DNA of 64,000 nucleotides from Posidonia oceanica. Its lineage: Eukaryota; Streptophyta; Magnoliopsida; Alismatales; Posidoniaceae. The notes beneath the pieces were generated by a model. The model saw only the letters and a program-made list of their open reading frames with translations. It was not told the DNA's origin and did not search any database. Shown here piece by piece: positions 23,238 through 34,600 of this stretch (position 1 is its first letter; each line of letters starts with the position of its first letter). The translations under genes and the position numbers were made by a program. The DNA lies in assembly GCA_037176725.1 (NCBI GenBank), contig JAZBRS010000060.1, positions 51,116,001 to 51,180,000 of the forward strand, read 5' to 3'.

Positions 23238-24867
23238 GTGACCATCCTGAAGCGTCACCACGGCCAAGCAGTGGAACACTTGCACTCCTTCGATATCTCA
23301 GATCCCACTTTTGAGAAGGAGATCCTCTTAGAACTCATTGCATATGGAGAGGAGGAAGATACAGGCGAGGATGAGAATGACGAACCATTGCCTGAGTTCT
23401 GGCCCCACGACGACGATCCAGAAGACCCCAACCTCCATGTCGAGGAAGAGACAGAGGTTGTCAACGTTGGCACTGCGGAGGAGGCCAGAGAGGTTCGCAT
23501 TAGCGCCCACTTGTCGCCCCAGGCTAGAGCAGAGTTCATCGCATTCTTGAAAGAGTATGCAGATGTCTTCCCCTGGAGCTAAGAGGATATGGTCGGCCTC
23601 GACGTTGAAATAGTCGTGCACAACTTGCCTTTGGACCCAGATGCAAGGCTAGTAAAGCAGAAGCTAAGGCGATGGCGACCACAGTGGCTACTCATGATCA
23701 AAGAGGAGATCATGAAGCAGCACAATGTTAACTTCCTCAAGGTCGTCCTTTACCCTGAGTGGCTTGCAAACGTTGTGCTAGTGCCCAAGAAGGATGGCCG
23801 AGTCCGCATGTACATCGACTACCAGGACTTGAACAAGGCAAGTCCCAAGGATGATTTTCCACTACCGCACATTGACATCCTAGTCGATAACATTGTAGGG
23901 CACAAAATGCTCTCTTTCAAGGACGGCTTCTCTAGCTACAACCAAATTAGAATGGCGGAAGAAGACATGGAGAAAACCTCCTTCATCACCCTTTGGGGAG
24001 TCTTCTGCTACCAAGTTATGCCGTTTGGGCTGAAGAATGCTGGCGCAACCTATCAGAGGGCAATGACTGCATTATTCCACGACCTCATGCACCAAGAAGT
24101 TGAGGTTTACGTGGACGATATGATTGCCAAGTCCAAAGAGCCTGAGGATCACCTCGCCTGTTTAAGGAAGCTCTTTGATCGCTTGAGGAAGTACAAATTG
24201 CACCTCAACCCCAGTAAATGCGTATTCGGGGTATTTTCTGGCAAGCTCCTGGGCTACATTGTTAGCCAGAGGGGAATTGAAGTGGACCCGATGAAAGCAA
24301 AAGTCATCGTGGATATGCCACCCCCCCAAGACTGAGAAAGAAGTCCGAGGCCTGCTTGGACGCCTGCAGTATATCAATCGGTTTATTGCACAGCTCATGC
24401 CTATCTGTGAACCGATCTTCAAGCTCCTGAAGAAGAATGCACAGATTAACTGGTGCGAGGAGTGCCAAGCTGCCTTTGACAAAATCAAACAGCTTCTGAT
24501 CAAGCCTCTTGTCTTGGTTCCTCCCGCACCGGGAAGACCTCTGCTTCTCTACCTCTCTACCACGCAGCATCCCATGGGCGCCGTTCTGGGCCAACATGAC
24601 AAATCCGATAGAAAGGAGCGCGCCATCTATTACCTGAGCAAGAAGTTTAATGCTTGCGAGGCTAGGTATAGCGCAATGGAGAAGACCTGCTTATCTCTCT
24701 TCTGGGCAGCGCAAAAACTAAGGCATTACATGATGGCGTACCCAGTTCGTCTTCTCTGCAGGCATGACCCCATCAAGTTTCTCTTCCAGAAGCTAGCTAT
24801 GGTAGGTAGATGCTTCAAGTGGCAGGTACTGTTGTCTCAGTACGACATCACCTTTATCATGCAGTGA
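23238..24867 (+). pseudogene. Reverse transcriptase and RNase H of element A
   Basis: The RT begins after ISAHLSPQARAEFIAFLKEY and contains VLVPKKDGRVRMYIDYQDLN, the substrate loop MPFGLKNAGATYQRAM, and the catalytic YVDD (24108-24119). It continues through the thumb (PSKCVFGV) to the RNase H domain (PVLLYL-like LLLYLSTTQHPMGAVLGQHD, YSAMEKTCLSL). One in-frame TAA lies at about 23581, one extra C in a C-run at about 24323-24329 shifts the frame, and TGA at 24866 ends the stretch. The enzyme would copy element RNA to DNA. Confidence 0.92.
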
Positions 24868-24870
24868 GCC

Positions 24871-25600
24871 ATGAAGGGCCAAGCCATGGCAGATCATCTT
24901 GCTGACTTTCCCTTGCCTGAGTACCAGCCTCTCCAGACGCAATTCCCGGATGAGGACATCCTCTTTGCAATGAAGGACTCAGAGGAGAAGGACACTGAAG
25001 ACCAAGAGCAGTGGCAGCTCTATTTTGATGGCACTGTCAACAAGAAGGGTCGAGGCATAGGTGCAGTGCTGACCACGCCGCAGGGACAGATGATCCCCTT
25101 TGCAAGGAAGCTGACCTTCAAATGCACTAATAACGAAACAGAATATGAAGCATGCATTCTGGGATTGAAGGTCGCACTCAAGCATGAGGTGCAGAAGCTG
25201 CATGTGCACGGCGATGCCATGCTGGTGATCTCCCAAGTGAATGGCGATTGGAGAACAAATGATCCCAAGCTTGTGCCATATCATGAACATTTGCTGAAGC
25301 TGATAGAAGAATTTGCAAGTATCCACTTCTTGTACATGAACACGGCAAGGAACGCATATGTAGATGCGCTAGCAACCTTGGCGTCCTGGCTCAGTATACC
25401 TGAAGACCATGCAGTGGATGTATTAGTTACCTACATGGAGCAGCCTGCGCATTGCATGAGCATAGAGGAGGCAGACCCAGTAGAAGAGCAGCCTTGGTAC
25501 CACGATATCAAGACCTTCTTGGTGTCTGGCAACCACCCACCTGGCACCTCAGTAGCAGATAGAAGAACTTTGGCGCATCTGGCGTCGAAGTATGTATTAG
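24871..25600 (+). pseudogene. Second (archaeal-type) RNase H of element A
   Basis: WQLYFDGTVNKKGRGIGAVL (about 25009-25068), NNETEYEACILGL, VHGDAMLVISQVNGDW and NAYVDALATLASWL give the D-E-D-D residues of a complete archaeal-type RNase H. This second domain, placed between RNase H and integrase, is the hallmark of the Tat lineage (Ogre, Retand and relatives). This is among the least damaged parts of element A. Confidence 0.9.
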
Positions 25601-26736
25601 GAGCGGGGCAGTTGTACAGAAGATCTTACAATCAGATGCTCCTGCGCTGCTTGAGCAAGGTAGAGGCCAACACGCTGATGCTCCAAGTTCATGCAGGGAC
25701 TTGTGGCCCGCATATGAATGGCGTGTTGCTGGCCAAGAAGATCATGCTCCAAGGCTACTTCTAGTCAACCATGGAGGCAGACTGCTGCCAGTTTGTGCGT
25801 AGATGCCACAACTACCAGATCCATGGTAATCTCATGCACGCTCCCCCGTAGGAATTGCACAGCATGTCCTCGCCATGGCCCTTCTCCACCTAGGGGATTG
25901 ATGTCATCGGCGCAATACACCTTGCGGCTTCGAATGGTCATTGCTTCATTCTGGTAGCGATAGACTACTTCACCAAGTGGGTGGAAGCAACCTCCTACAA
26001 GGCAATCATAGTCGTGGCGACAGAGAAGTTTATTAGAAACAACATCGTCACTTGGTATGGGGTCCTGCATGCAATCATCTCTGACAACGGCTCGAACTTC
26101 ATTGCAAAGAGGATTGTGGAGTACCTACAGAACCTCAAGATCAAGCATCATAGATCCTCGCCCTATCGACCGTAGATTAATGGAGCAGTGGAGTTCATCG
26201 ACAAAAACATTGTGAAAATAATGAAAAAGATGGCAGAAACCCACAAAGATTGGCATGATAAGCTCCCGTACGTGCTCTAGGCGTATAGGACATCAGTGCG
26301 GACCTCGACAGGAGCAACCCCGTACTCACTGGCATACGGTATGGAGGCAGTGCTACCCGTTGAAGTAGAGATCCCCTCGCTGCGGGTCCTACGGGAAGCA
26401 GAGCCAGAAGAAGCAGAGTGGGTTGAGGACTGCTGTGTCCAGCTCAACCTGATTGACGAGCGTAGATTGCAAGCAATGCACAACGCTCACTGCTACCAGA
26501 AGTGGATGGCCAGGGCATACCTGAAGAAGGTGCGGCCTAGAAGCTTTTAGTCAGGGGATCTCATTTTGCGAGCCATCCATCTGCCAGACGGTTGAAGTAA
26601 ATTCCAACCCAACTGGCGTGGCCCCTTTGTGGTCAAGCAGGCATTCTCAGGCGGCGCGGCAATTCTTGAGGACATGGACCAAGTTGGGCAGTCTGAACCA
26701 GTTAATGCATGCTACCTCAAGAGATACTATCAGTAG
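25601..26736 (+). pseudogene. Integrase of element A
   Basis: A zinc-binding start (VHAGTCGPHMNG, then CCQFVRRCHNY) is followed by the catalytic core. Asp at 25900 (GIDVIGA), Asp at 26083 (SDNGSN) and Glu at 26191 (NGAVE) give D-D(35)-E spacing. A C-terminal region (PVEVEIPSLRVL, HLPDG) follows and ends near 26736. At least six in-frame stops (for example 25762, 25849, 25891, 26173, 26278) disable it. Confidence 0.92.
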
Positions 26737-28096
26737 TTCGGCCCTCACTTTGCAGATCATTTGATCCCTGTCTTGTCCCCTTGCAGTTCCACCCTTTGCA
26801 CATTCTCATACATCCCTTCTTGTTCTGCCTCTCGCATTCGCCCCCCCTACACTTGTACATCCCCATGCATCTCTCTCTCTTCAAGCATATCTCGTGCCCA
26901 AGAAGGGATCATCCTTAATCAAATCATCATCGTCATCCTCTTCTATCGATCATGCATTGCATTAGGCCCGATGATGAAATCAGACGTGCTAGCCTGCTCT
27001 GGAAGGAGTCTCCCCTACCTCACCTGACACTACTTAGATGTCTTAGCTAGTGAAGGAGCCACCACTCAGTGAGAACAAGCAAAATATCCAAACCCCCTAG
27101 GACTTGCACCTCCCAAGGGAGATAAAATGCTAGGGTGTGAGCGAGAGTGTAAGCAAAAATATATGTCTTTGCATGGGCATAAAAGAAAAGAGCAAATAGA
27201 AGACGAAGGCAGAAGTAGGCCCTAGAGATAGAGGTGTGCGGCGTAACCCTGTCCCTCCAACTTCCCTTGGAGAGGAGTCGAAGTTCGCACCTAGCAAACC
27301 TACAAGCCCTGCAGGGTCTAGCCACCCTTGCTTAGCAAGCAGCTCCCCAGCTTCCAACCAGGTGCCCATTACCTCCAAGTTAGGGATAGGGAAAACCTGC
27401 ACGCCTATGAGGGAGCAAGAAGAGCAAAAAATGAAAAGAGTAGCTGTAGATCCTTGAGAGTTTGTCGTGGAGCCTGTCCTCACTACACCACCACTCCTGC
27501 ATTGCAAATACCTTTCCCAGAGCGCCAACAGCAAGTTAGGAGTTTGAGTAGAGTCCAGTGAGTCAGGGACCCCTCTCTTCCTCTGCAGTAAGCGCTAAAG
27601 CACTCCATATGCTGAGGGCTACAGCATACCCAAAAATCATGCATATGTCTATAGCATATCCAAAGTCTTGCATACAGCTATAGCACATTGATCGTAGCTC
27701 CTGCATATACCCTTGCATATCAATCATAAACCATGCATGCACAGCATCAATCGTTCTCCTTTTATCATCCCGCCCTGCAAGGCTAGGTTCGGCACTGAGA
27801 CAGTACTTCTATCAAGCACGCATCGACCCCCTTCGAGCTGCACTGGTCCAGAGCATCGACCAATGCCCTCCTGTGCAAGTAGAACTGCCTTTGTTTGAAT
27901 ATGTTTAATGCCTACATTTTGAATGCTGTCAGTTGAACATGCTAAACTGCTTTGCTAGCTGTAGGATCTGCCTCTTTCTCTATTAGTGGTTATGTGCTTG
28001 CATTTGATCTGATAAGCTGTGTTACAGGTACCTGAAGCCCTGCACCTGAAGCCTTGCACCTGAAGCCCTGCACCATTTGTCTGCACCCTTGGCGCA
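26737..28096 (+). other. Element A spacer between integrase and the extra ORF
   Basis: Noncoding. A block at about 27030-27060 (CTACTTAGATGTCTTAGC) is shared with element B's equivalent spacer (51180-51200, minus). Near 28020 a pyrimidine-rich stretch is followed by TTACAG/GTACCTGAAG, a splice-acceptor-like site 70 bases before the extra ORF, then a 15-bp repeat (CCTGAAGCCCTGCAC) about three times. Confidence 0.55.
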
Positions 28097-29270
28097 ATGG
28101 GTTATCCTACTCTTGTAACCCTCGTGCACTACTCTGAGGCCCTGCGCGAGTGGGTTCGCAAGCTCACTAAAGCTGACTGGGAGAAGCTATGCACATGGGG
28201 TATTCCATCCAAGCTTCTGAAAGCAGCTGATGTCGAGATAAGCCGGCATCTCCTCTGTGCTGCAGCAAGATTTTGGAAACTGGCATATCATGTCTTCCAC
28301 TTTAGGAGAACAGAGCTAACGCCCATGCTGGAGGAAACGTGTCTGATCTGCGGCTTCTCCAAGAACATGGGACCGACTGTGTTCATGAGGCGTGACGGCT
28401 ATGCAGCAGCTCTGAGCAAGTTAACTGGGCTTACCACAGTAGAATGCCAGCAGAGATTAATCTGATACAGTGGACCAAAGCCTATGCTTCGCTTAGCATA
28501 TTTCGATGAAGTTGCAAACAAGCACGCCAAGCTGGGAGACGAGCTGTGGCTTCGGAGCTTTGTCACCCGCTTCCTCGGCGAGCTAATCTTCAGCCACGGT
28601 CGGATGACAGTTGCAATCAAGGTCGCCATGATTGCACTCGCCGTGACGACTCGGCAGCTTGACCTAGCGCCAGTTGTCCTAGTAGAGACCTACTAGGCAC
28701 TTCTATGGTTGCGGAGTACTTGTGCAGGTCTTGTTAGCCGCACACCTGGAGATGGACATCCTGCACCCTCAAAGGCATGCCATTGAGACATATTGCAGCA
28801 GTGGCCATGCAAAGACCCTCAAAAGCGTCCCAGAAGAGTATCAGAAGCTGTCTAACTTGACGGATGATGCAGTAACCTGGCGAATCACCCCATTCGCAGC
28901 TGAACCATTCACCATCTTCTTCGACGCCCACGACATGCGACTCGTGGTGTTGCTTGGATTCGTCGAAGGTATGGAATACCACCCTATCCAGGTTATGCCG
29001 CAGTTTGGCTTCCGGCAAGGCACCTTTGTTGACAGCACAATGCCCCACCTCCTGCAGCCCTATCCCTTCAACTCAACAGCAGCTACAGTAAAGCTAGCAG
29101 ACCTGATGTAGCACGGCGTAAAGTCAACAGACATAGCAGCAGTGAAAGGCTCTGGATGCACTCCTGAGTACGTGACTGAGGTGCAGGAACTCTGGCCTAT
29201 CAACGAGATCCCGCTTGGCGCCCCTTTGTTCCTTGACTCTAGGAAAGGAAAGAAGGCTCGACTCAACTAG
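28097..29270 (+). pseudogene. Extra 3' ORF of element A (DUF7745/plant mobile domain-like)
   Basis: It starts MGYPTLVTLVHYSEALREWV and matches the intact 3' ORF of element B along its length. Conserved points are the LLCAAARFW block, a FRRTELTPMLEE block and MRRDGY. This pattern resembles the DUF7745/aminotransferase-like plant mobile domain found in plant retrotransposons and MAIN/MAIL proteins; the assignment is by motif. Stops at 28463 and 29108, and a loss of about 29 bases near 28694 relative to element B, destroy the frame. The function in the element is unknown. Confidence 0.75.
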
Positions 29271-29746
29271 AGCATCCGTGCGGTTGCTTGCTTGTGCAGT
29301 TCCGTTTTGAAGCATGTTGTAATTTCCTTTTGCCTAGCATAGGCGTGTAACCAGAGATTCCATCTAGACAAAAGACGTTTCACGCCATTTGTTTGTGTTA
29401 TATGCCCTATCACATGCATACTTGTTCCTGCCAGGATGCTACAGGGCACGCACTAAACACTTTAGAGAGTTGGCACCATGCAATCACGACATCAGCAAGG
29501 AGCTAGAGCAAAGTTCCCCCGCAAGCACCATGCAATCAAGACTCTCTCAGCAAGGGAGTTGCAGTAGTTCCGCCCCGCAGTCAACATGCACGCAAGAACC
29601 CCATGTAGACCCATGCCTTCAAGCAAGCAATGCCGCAATCGCTCGCCCAGATCGCTCCGGGCTAGTATCCTTAACTACTCGTTTGGCAAACACGTCAGTT
29701 TTGTTTGCATTGCCTTGCTTTCTCAATGCTAGGGACACTTCGGCTA

Positions 29747-29785
29747 CCCCTGGTATCATCCTTGATACCAGGGGCATCTTTTTTT
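29747..29785 (+). ncRNA. 11-bp hairpin plus T-run, copy 1 of element A
   Basis: CCCCTGGTATC (29747-29757) pairs perfectly with GATACCAGGGG (29764-29774) across a 6-base loop, followed by CATC and eight T. Copies occur at 30890-30917 (+) and, in element B, at 48205-48231 and 47755-47781 (-). It is listed as RNA structure because the pairing is kept between elements; whether it acts in RNA is not shown. Confidence 0.55.
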
Positions 29786-30889
29786 TGTTGCACTCTGGTA
29801 TCGCTCCTTGTTCCTTTCTCCTTGTGCGACTTTGCTCCATGCGGACGAAGTCCTCTGCCTGTTTCCTCGTGCGAGGTCAGGCCCACTTGTTTCCTTAGGC
29901 GAGGACAAGCTTTGCTGAGCTCCGTGTGGACAGAGCCCCTGTCTATTTCCTTGGGCGAGGATCAGGCCCGCTTGTATCCTCGTGCGAGGACAGGCGCTTG
30001 CGCAGCTCCTTGCGGATGGAGTTTCCCAATTTCCTCGGGCGAGGATCAGACCCGCTTGTTCCTCGGCCGAGGACAAGCCTATGCGCGCCCCGCTCGCTTC
30101 CTCGGTCGAGGATGAGCCCCCTTTTGGCGACTTCGCTCTGGGCGGACAAAGTCTCTTGTCTGTTTCCTTAGGCGAGGATCAGACCCTGCTTGCTTCCTTG
30201 TGCGAGGACGAGCCCTCCTTTGGCGACTTCGCTCCGGGCGGACGAAGTCTCGTGTCTGTTTCCTCAGGCGAGGATCTGACCCCGCTTGCTTCCTTGGGTG
30301 AGGACAAGCCCCTCCTGCGGCTCCACTCCAGGCGGACGGAGTCCCGCTTGCCTATTTCCTCCAGTGAGGTCAGGCTGGCTCGCTTCCTCGGCCAAGGATG
30401 AGCCCCCTTTGGCGACTTCACTCCGGGTGGACGAAGTCTCTTGTCTGTTTCCTCAGGCAAGGATCAGTCCCCGCTTGCTTCCTTAGGTGAGGACAAGCCC
30501 CTCCTACGGCTCTGCTCCAGGCGGACGGAGTCCCACTTGCCTGTTTCCTCCGACGAGGTCAGGCTGGCTCGCTTCCTCAGCTGAGGACGAGCCCCCATTG
30601 GCGACTTCGCTCCGGGTAGACGAAGTCTCCTGTCTGTTTCCTCAAGCGAGGATCAAACCCCACTTGCTTCCTCCTGCGAGGACAAGCCCCCCCGGGTCTC
30701 GTCTGCGCGGGATCCCTCACTTGTTTCCTTGGGCGAGGACAAGTCTTTCCCGGCTCCATCTGCGTGGAGGCCGTGCTTGCTTCCTCGGGCGAGGACAAGC
30801 TCTTCTCGGACCCCGTAGGCTCGGAGTCCTTCCCTGCATCCTCGTGTGAGGATCAACTCTCCTTTTGATGCCATGGGCGCTTCGGCTGT

Positions 30890-30927
30890 CCCCTGGTATC
30901 ATCCTTGATACCAGGGGCATCTTTTTT
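30890..30927 (+). ncRNA. 11-bp hairpin plus T-run, copy 2 of element A
   Basis: It has the same stem and loop as copy 1, followed by CATCTTTTTT. It is preceded by GATGCCATGGGCGC, also present ahead of the element B copy (GATGCCAAGGGCGC). Confidence 0.55.
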
Positions 30928-31535
30928 GCCACCCTTGGTATCTTCCCCCGGGTTGGTAGCCCAAACTGCTCTGTTGACAACCGTCACCCTATCTGGCGTT
31001 CCTTTTCGTGGGCTGATAGCCCTAACTATCTAGTGGTGAGTCCGTCAACTCCTTGGGCTGATAGCCCTAACTATTCGGCAATGAGTCCGTCAACTCATTA
31101 TTCATCGCATCAGCACTGCATGCTAGATAGCAGCATCAGCATCATGCACGCAATCGCTGCATGTTTCCCCCAGTAGGGTCGCATTTCGCATCGCATACAT
31201 GCATTGCTCGTGCCTCCCCTAGTAGAGCCCAGGGTGGCGCACCATAATTGCATATTGGTTCAACATCAACTTTAACATTAGTAGATATCATCATGCATCA
31301 GCACGGCATCCCCTCATGCATAGTATCAGTATGCATAATTGCATATTGGTTCAACATCAACATTAACATCAACAGCATATTAGCACTGCATCAGCATTCG
31401 CATCTGCATTAGCATGCATTACATTAGCATTAGCATCCTACATCTGCACTCGCATTGTGGCATCAGGTCATGATCTCCGACGTATCCACCGGATAAGTGA
31501 CTCATGCCTATAGCGCCTGGCTCTCTGGCGTCAGG

Positions 31536-31614
31536 TGGGGTGTCCTTGTCAACCCTGAGCCATGGTCTCGCTTCGCTTGACCTCGCTCAGGGAGGGGCAT
31601 ATGTAGATACCCCA
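31536..31614 (+). promoter_or_regulatory. Polypurine tract of element A with bracketing inverted repeats
   Basis: GGGAGGGGCATA (31590-31601) directly precedes the LTR start and is the primer site for plus-strand DNA synthesis. Just upstream, CCCTGAGC (31553-31560) pairs with GCTCAGGG (31585-31592), whose end overlaps the tract. Further out, TGGGGTGTC (31536-31544) pairs with the LTR start GATACCCCA (31606-31614), with one G-U pair. Element B has the same arrangement. Confidence 0.75.
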
Positions 31615-34600
31615 TTTTGACTTGCCAATTTGGTGGTTCTCTTTGAAACCCATTTTGACCTCCAAAACCACTCCCAAAAACCCTAGAAAAACTCTAGGTA
31701 AATCCCTCCTAAAATCCTAGAAAATTCTAGGTTAGCATCCCTTGAAATCTAGGTTAGCAATTAAACCCTAGGTTAGCACAAGACACTCCCATGCAAGCCC
31801 AAACCCAAGCCATTATCCTTTTCTCTCTCCCGATTATCCTTTTCTCTCTCCTCTTTATCCTCTCTCTCCTTCCCCCTCTTTTCTTACTCCCTGGTGGGCC
31901 CAGCCCACTCTGGTTCATCCTCACTTCTTCCCCTCCCTTCCTTCTATTTTATTTCTATTTTTATTTTATTTTTTCCCATTTTATTTGATTTTTAATTTCC
32001 TCTTTCCCTCTCTTTCCTCCTTTCTTCTTTCTTTCTTTCTTTCCTATCTTCCCATTTCTTTTTTCTCCCCTTTTATTCCTCACCCAACATCAAAACTCAT
32101 TTCCTCACTTCTTTCCCTTTCTGTCTTCTATTTTATCATTATTTTTATTTTATTTTATTTTATGCCATCTTATTGGATTTTTAATTCTCCTTTCTCTTTC
32201 TCTCTTTCCTTCTCTCTTTCTTTCTTTTCTGCTTTTCTTTTAACCCAGCCCACCAAGCCCTTCTTTTTTTCCTTTTCTTTTTTTCTCGTGTGCGGGCCCA
32301 GCCCGTTTTAGCCCTCCGCCTTCCTTCTTTCTTTTCTTTTTCTTTCCTTTCTCACGCACGGGCCAGGCCTTCTCTCTTCCTCCTCTCCTTCCTCCTTCTC
32401 TCGCAGCATCTCCTCTGCACCCTCAACCCCCCTCAGCAGCAGCAAAACCCTGACCCAGACCTTCTTTCTCTTCTCCCTCAGCCCAACCTTCACGCCCGTG
32501 ACCAGCCCACGACCCAAGCCTTCACCGCCTTCTCCTCTTTCCTTCGCTGCTCAATTCCAGTCAACACGCTTCCTCTGCACTCACGAGCACTCACAGCCCA
32601 GGCTCATCACCGCACACTCTTCCTCCTGCCTCCACTCCACCTCGCGGCGATGGCAGCATCACAGAGCCACTTACCCACCGGCCTCTCCTGGTCACTGCCA
32701 AGACCTGCCAACCCTCTACCTTGCCAGCGGATCCCTGCCAATTGCCCAGGAACCCATGCCCCCTGCCAGCTTCAATTGAGTGCTCTCCTCTGAAAAAAAC
32801 CACTCCGTTTTCTTCCTCCAGCATTCACCACACCTGTGCAAGCAAGAAACCAGAGAGAGCAAGCTTGTGCAAGAGAGAAATCCAAGCTTTTCGCCATTAG
32901 CTTCCACCTGTAACTCCCAAGCTTTCCCACACCTCCACAGCATCCAGAATCCATCCAAACTCCTCCAATTCACTCACCATACTCCCACCTTCTTCACCCA
33001 ACCCCCCGATCATTCCCACACGCCCCATAGTCCATTTCCCCCACCGCAAACACCTTTGCACCACCTCTATTCAGAAGCAACCCAAAACTCCACCTCACTC
33101 CACAGCACCGAGAACCCCAATCCAACCCCTCCATTGCACTCACCATGCTTCCAGCAACCCAAATCATCACCTTGAGCATCTCGGAGAGCCACCTGCACCA
33201 GAGAGCAAAAAAATCCACAACAGACCACCCAAAAATCCCATTCTGAGCTCTGAGCTTCGCAGCTCGTTTTTGAGCATCTCGGAGGCTTCCTTGCAGTGCC
33301 TGGAGTTGACTCCGATCGCCGCGCAATGTTTCCACTCCACCCAGTTCCGCAGCAAGCTCCACCGACGACAGCAACCCAATTGGACGTCGTTGGCACGCTC
33401 CGGCACGCTTCAGAGGTAACAGCACTCCCACGCTAACTCCATGCATGTCTACGCTGCTTACTAGCTACTTAGGCTTAGGATTAGAAGCCTAGAGACCTTG
33501 GTTCCCTTCGTCGCCTTCATCGTCTTCTCCGGTGACAGCTTGCCTCCCGAAGCTATGTTTCGTCGCGATGCAACCACTCCGGTCCTCTAGATCAGCCCGC
33601 AACCTTCTCCGGACATCCAGCATCTCATCTGGGCCTCACCGAGCTTCCTGCGCCGCTTCCGGTGCCTTCTCAGCTCGCAGCTCCTCTAGTTTGTCCGGTC
33701 CGACGTCGGTGGCAGGTCTCGGGCAGCGCCACCCCTGGGTGAGGCTCTCCTCACCTCCAGGGCCCTCCTCTCTTGCTTCCAGACTCCTCTCGCGAGTCGT
33801 GGAACCTCTGGATCGCCGCAGCAACCTCGTGCCGGCCCTCCCGCCCTTCTGGAGCTGGTCCCGCCGCTGTGCGAGGCCATATGGCCTCCGAGCGCAGTCG
33901 GGGACCTCCCTCCGATCTCTCCTCCTCTGCTTTTTCTCTCTGTAGCGTCAGAGCTCCGTTCCAGCGCCGATCGTGGCCTCTGTCAGCTTTCTTCTCCGGC
34001 TTCAGCAGTGTTTGACTTTCCTCCAGCGAGTCAGCGGTGCCGTCATAGTGCCTGCAACCGCCCTCTCTCCCCCCTGCACAGCATCGCCGGACCTTCCTCT
34101 GGCCTCCCCTGCCGTCGCCGAAGGCAGATCGCACCTCCAGCAGCTCGCAGCAACCGCGCGCGGGAAGAAGGCACTATTCATTTATTTTTCCTTTCTTTTA
34201 AAAATCCGTATAGTTTGCATGCATGCATTACTGTAAAGTTCTTAGTTTTTAAATATTTGCATGCTGGTCCTTCGTATAGTTTTTTTAATGCATTTGAATG
34301 TTTAGTTTAATGCATGCATTTCATTTTAGCCCTCAAAGTTCTTTAAATTGCATTCCAATCCTTCATTTGGTTTGAAAATCATTTAATGTGCATTTAAATC
34401 TTATTGCATTGCATTTAAATCTTCGGTTTTGTCAAAATTGCAAGTGAGTCCATCTGCAGTTCATGCATTTCATTTAAATGTAAATTTTACCATATTGCAT
34501 TGCATCTGTTATTCTACATTATATTTTATTGCATTTAATATGCATTTTTACCATATTACATTGTATTTAAAATCATGCATTTTATTCTATTTGCACATGA

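Larger units (their letters stand above)
29271..31601 (+). repeat. Element A 3' noncoding region with hairpin tandem repeats
   Basis: Between the extra ORF and the LTR lies about 2.3 kb without genes. From 29860 to 30860 some 22 copies of a motif near TCCTCGGGCGAGGA alternate with a longer hairpin of the GACTTCG...CGAAGTC type (for example 30225-30249). Two T-run hairpins flank this array (29747-29774 and 30890-30917). From 30950 a short block of GGCTGATAGCCCTAACTAT repeats matches element B's arrays, and 31090-31460 is a CAT/GCATTA-rich zone. Tat/Ogre elements are known for hypervariable tandem repeats at this position. Confidence 0.8.

Noticed and set aside
29747..29785. Bacterial-type rho-independent terminators
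   Set aside because: The stem plus T-run fits the shape, but the sequence is plant nuclear retrotransposon DNA; the resemblance alone does not support a termination role.
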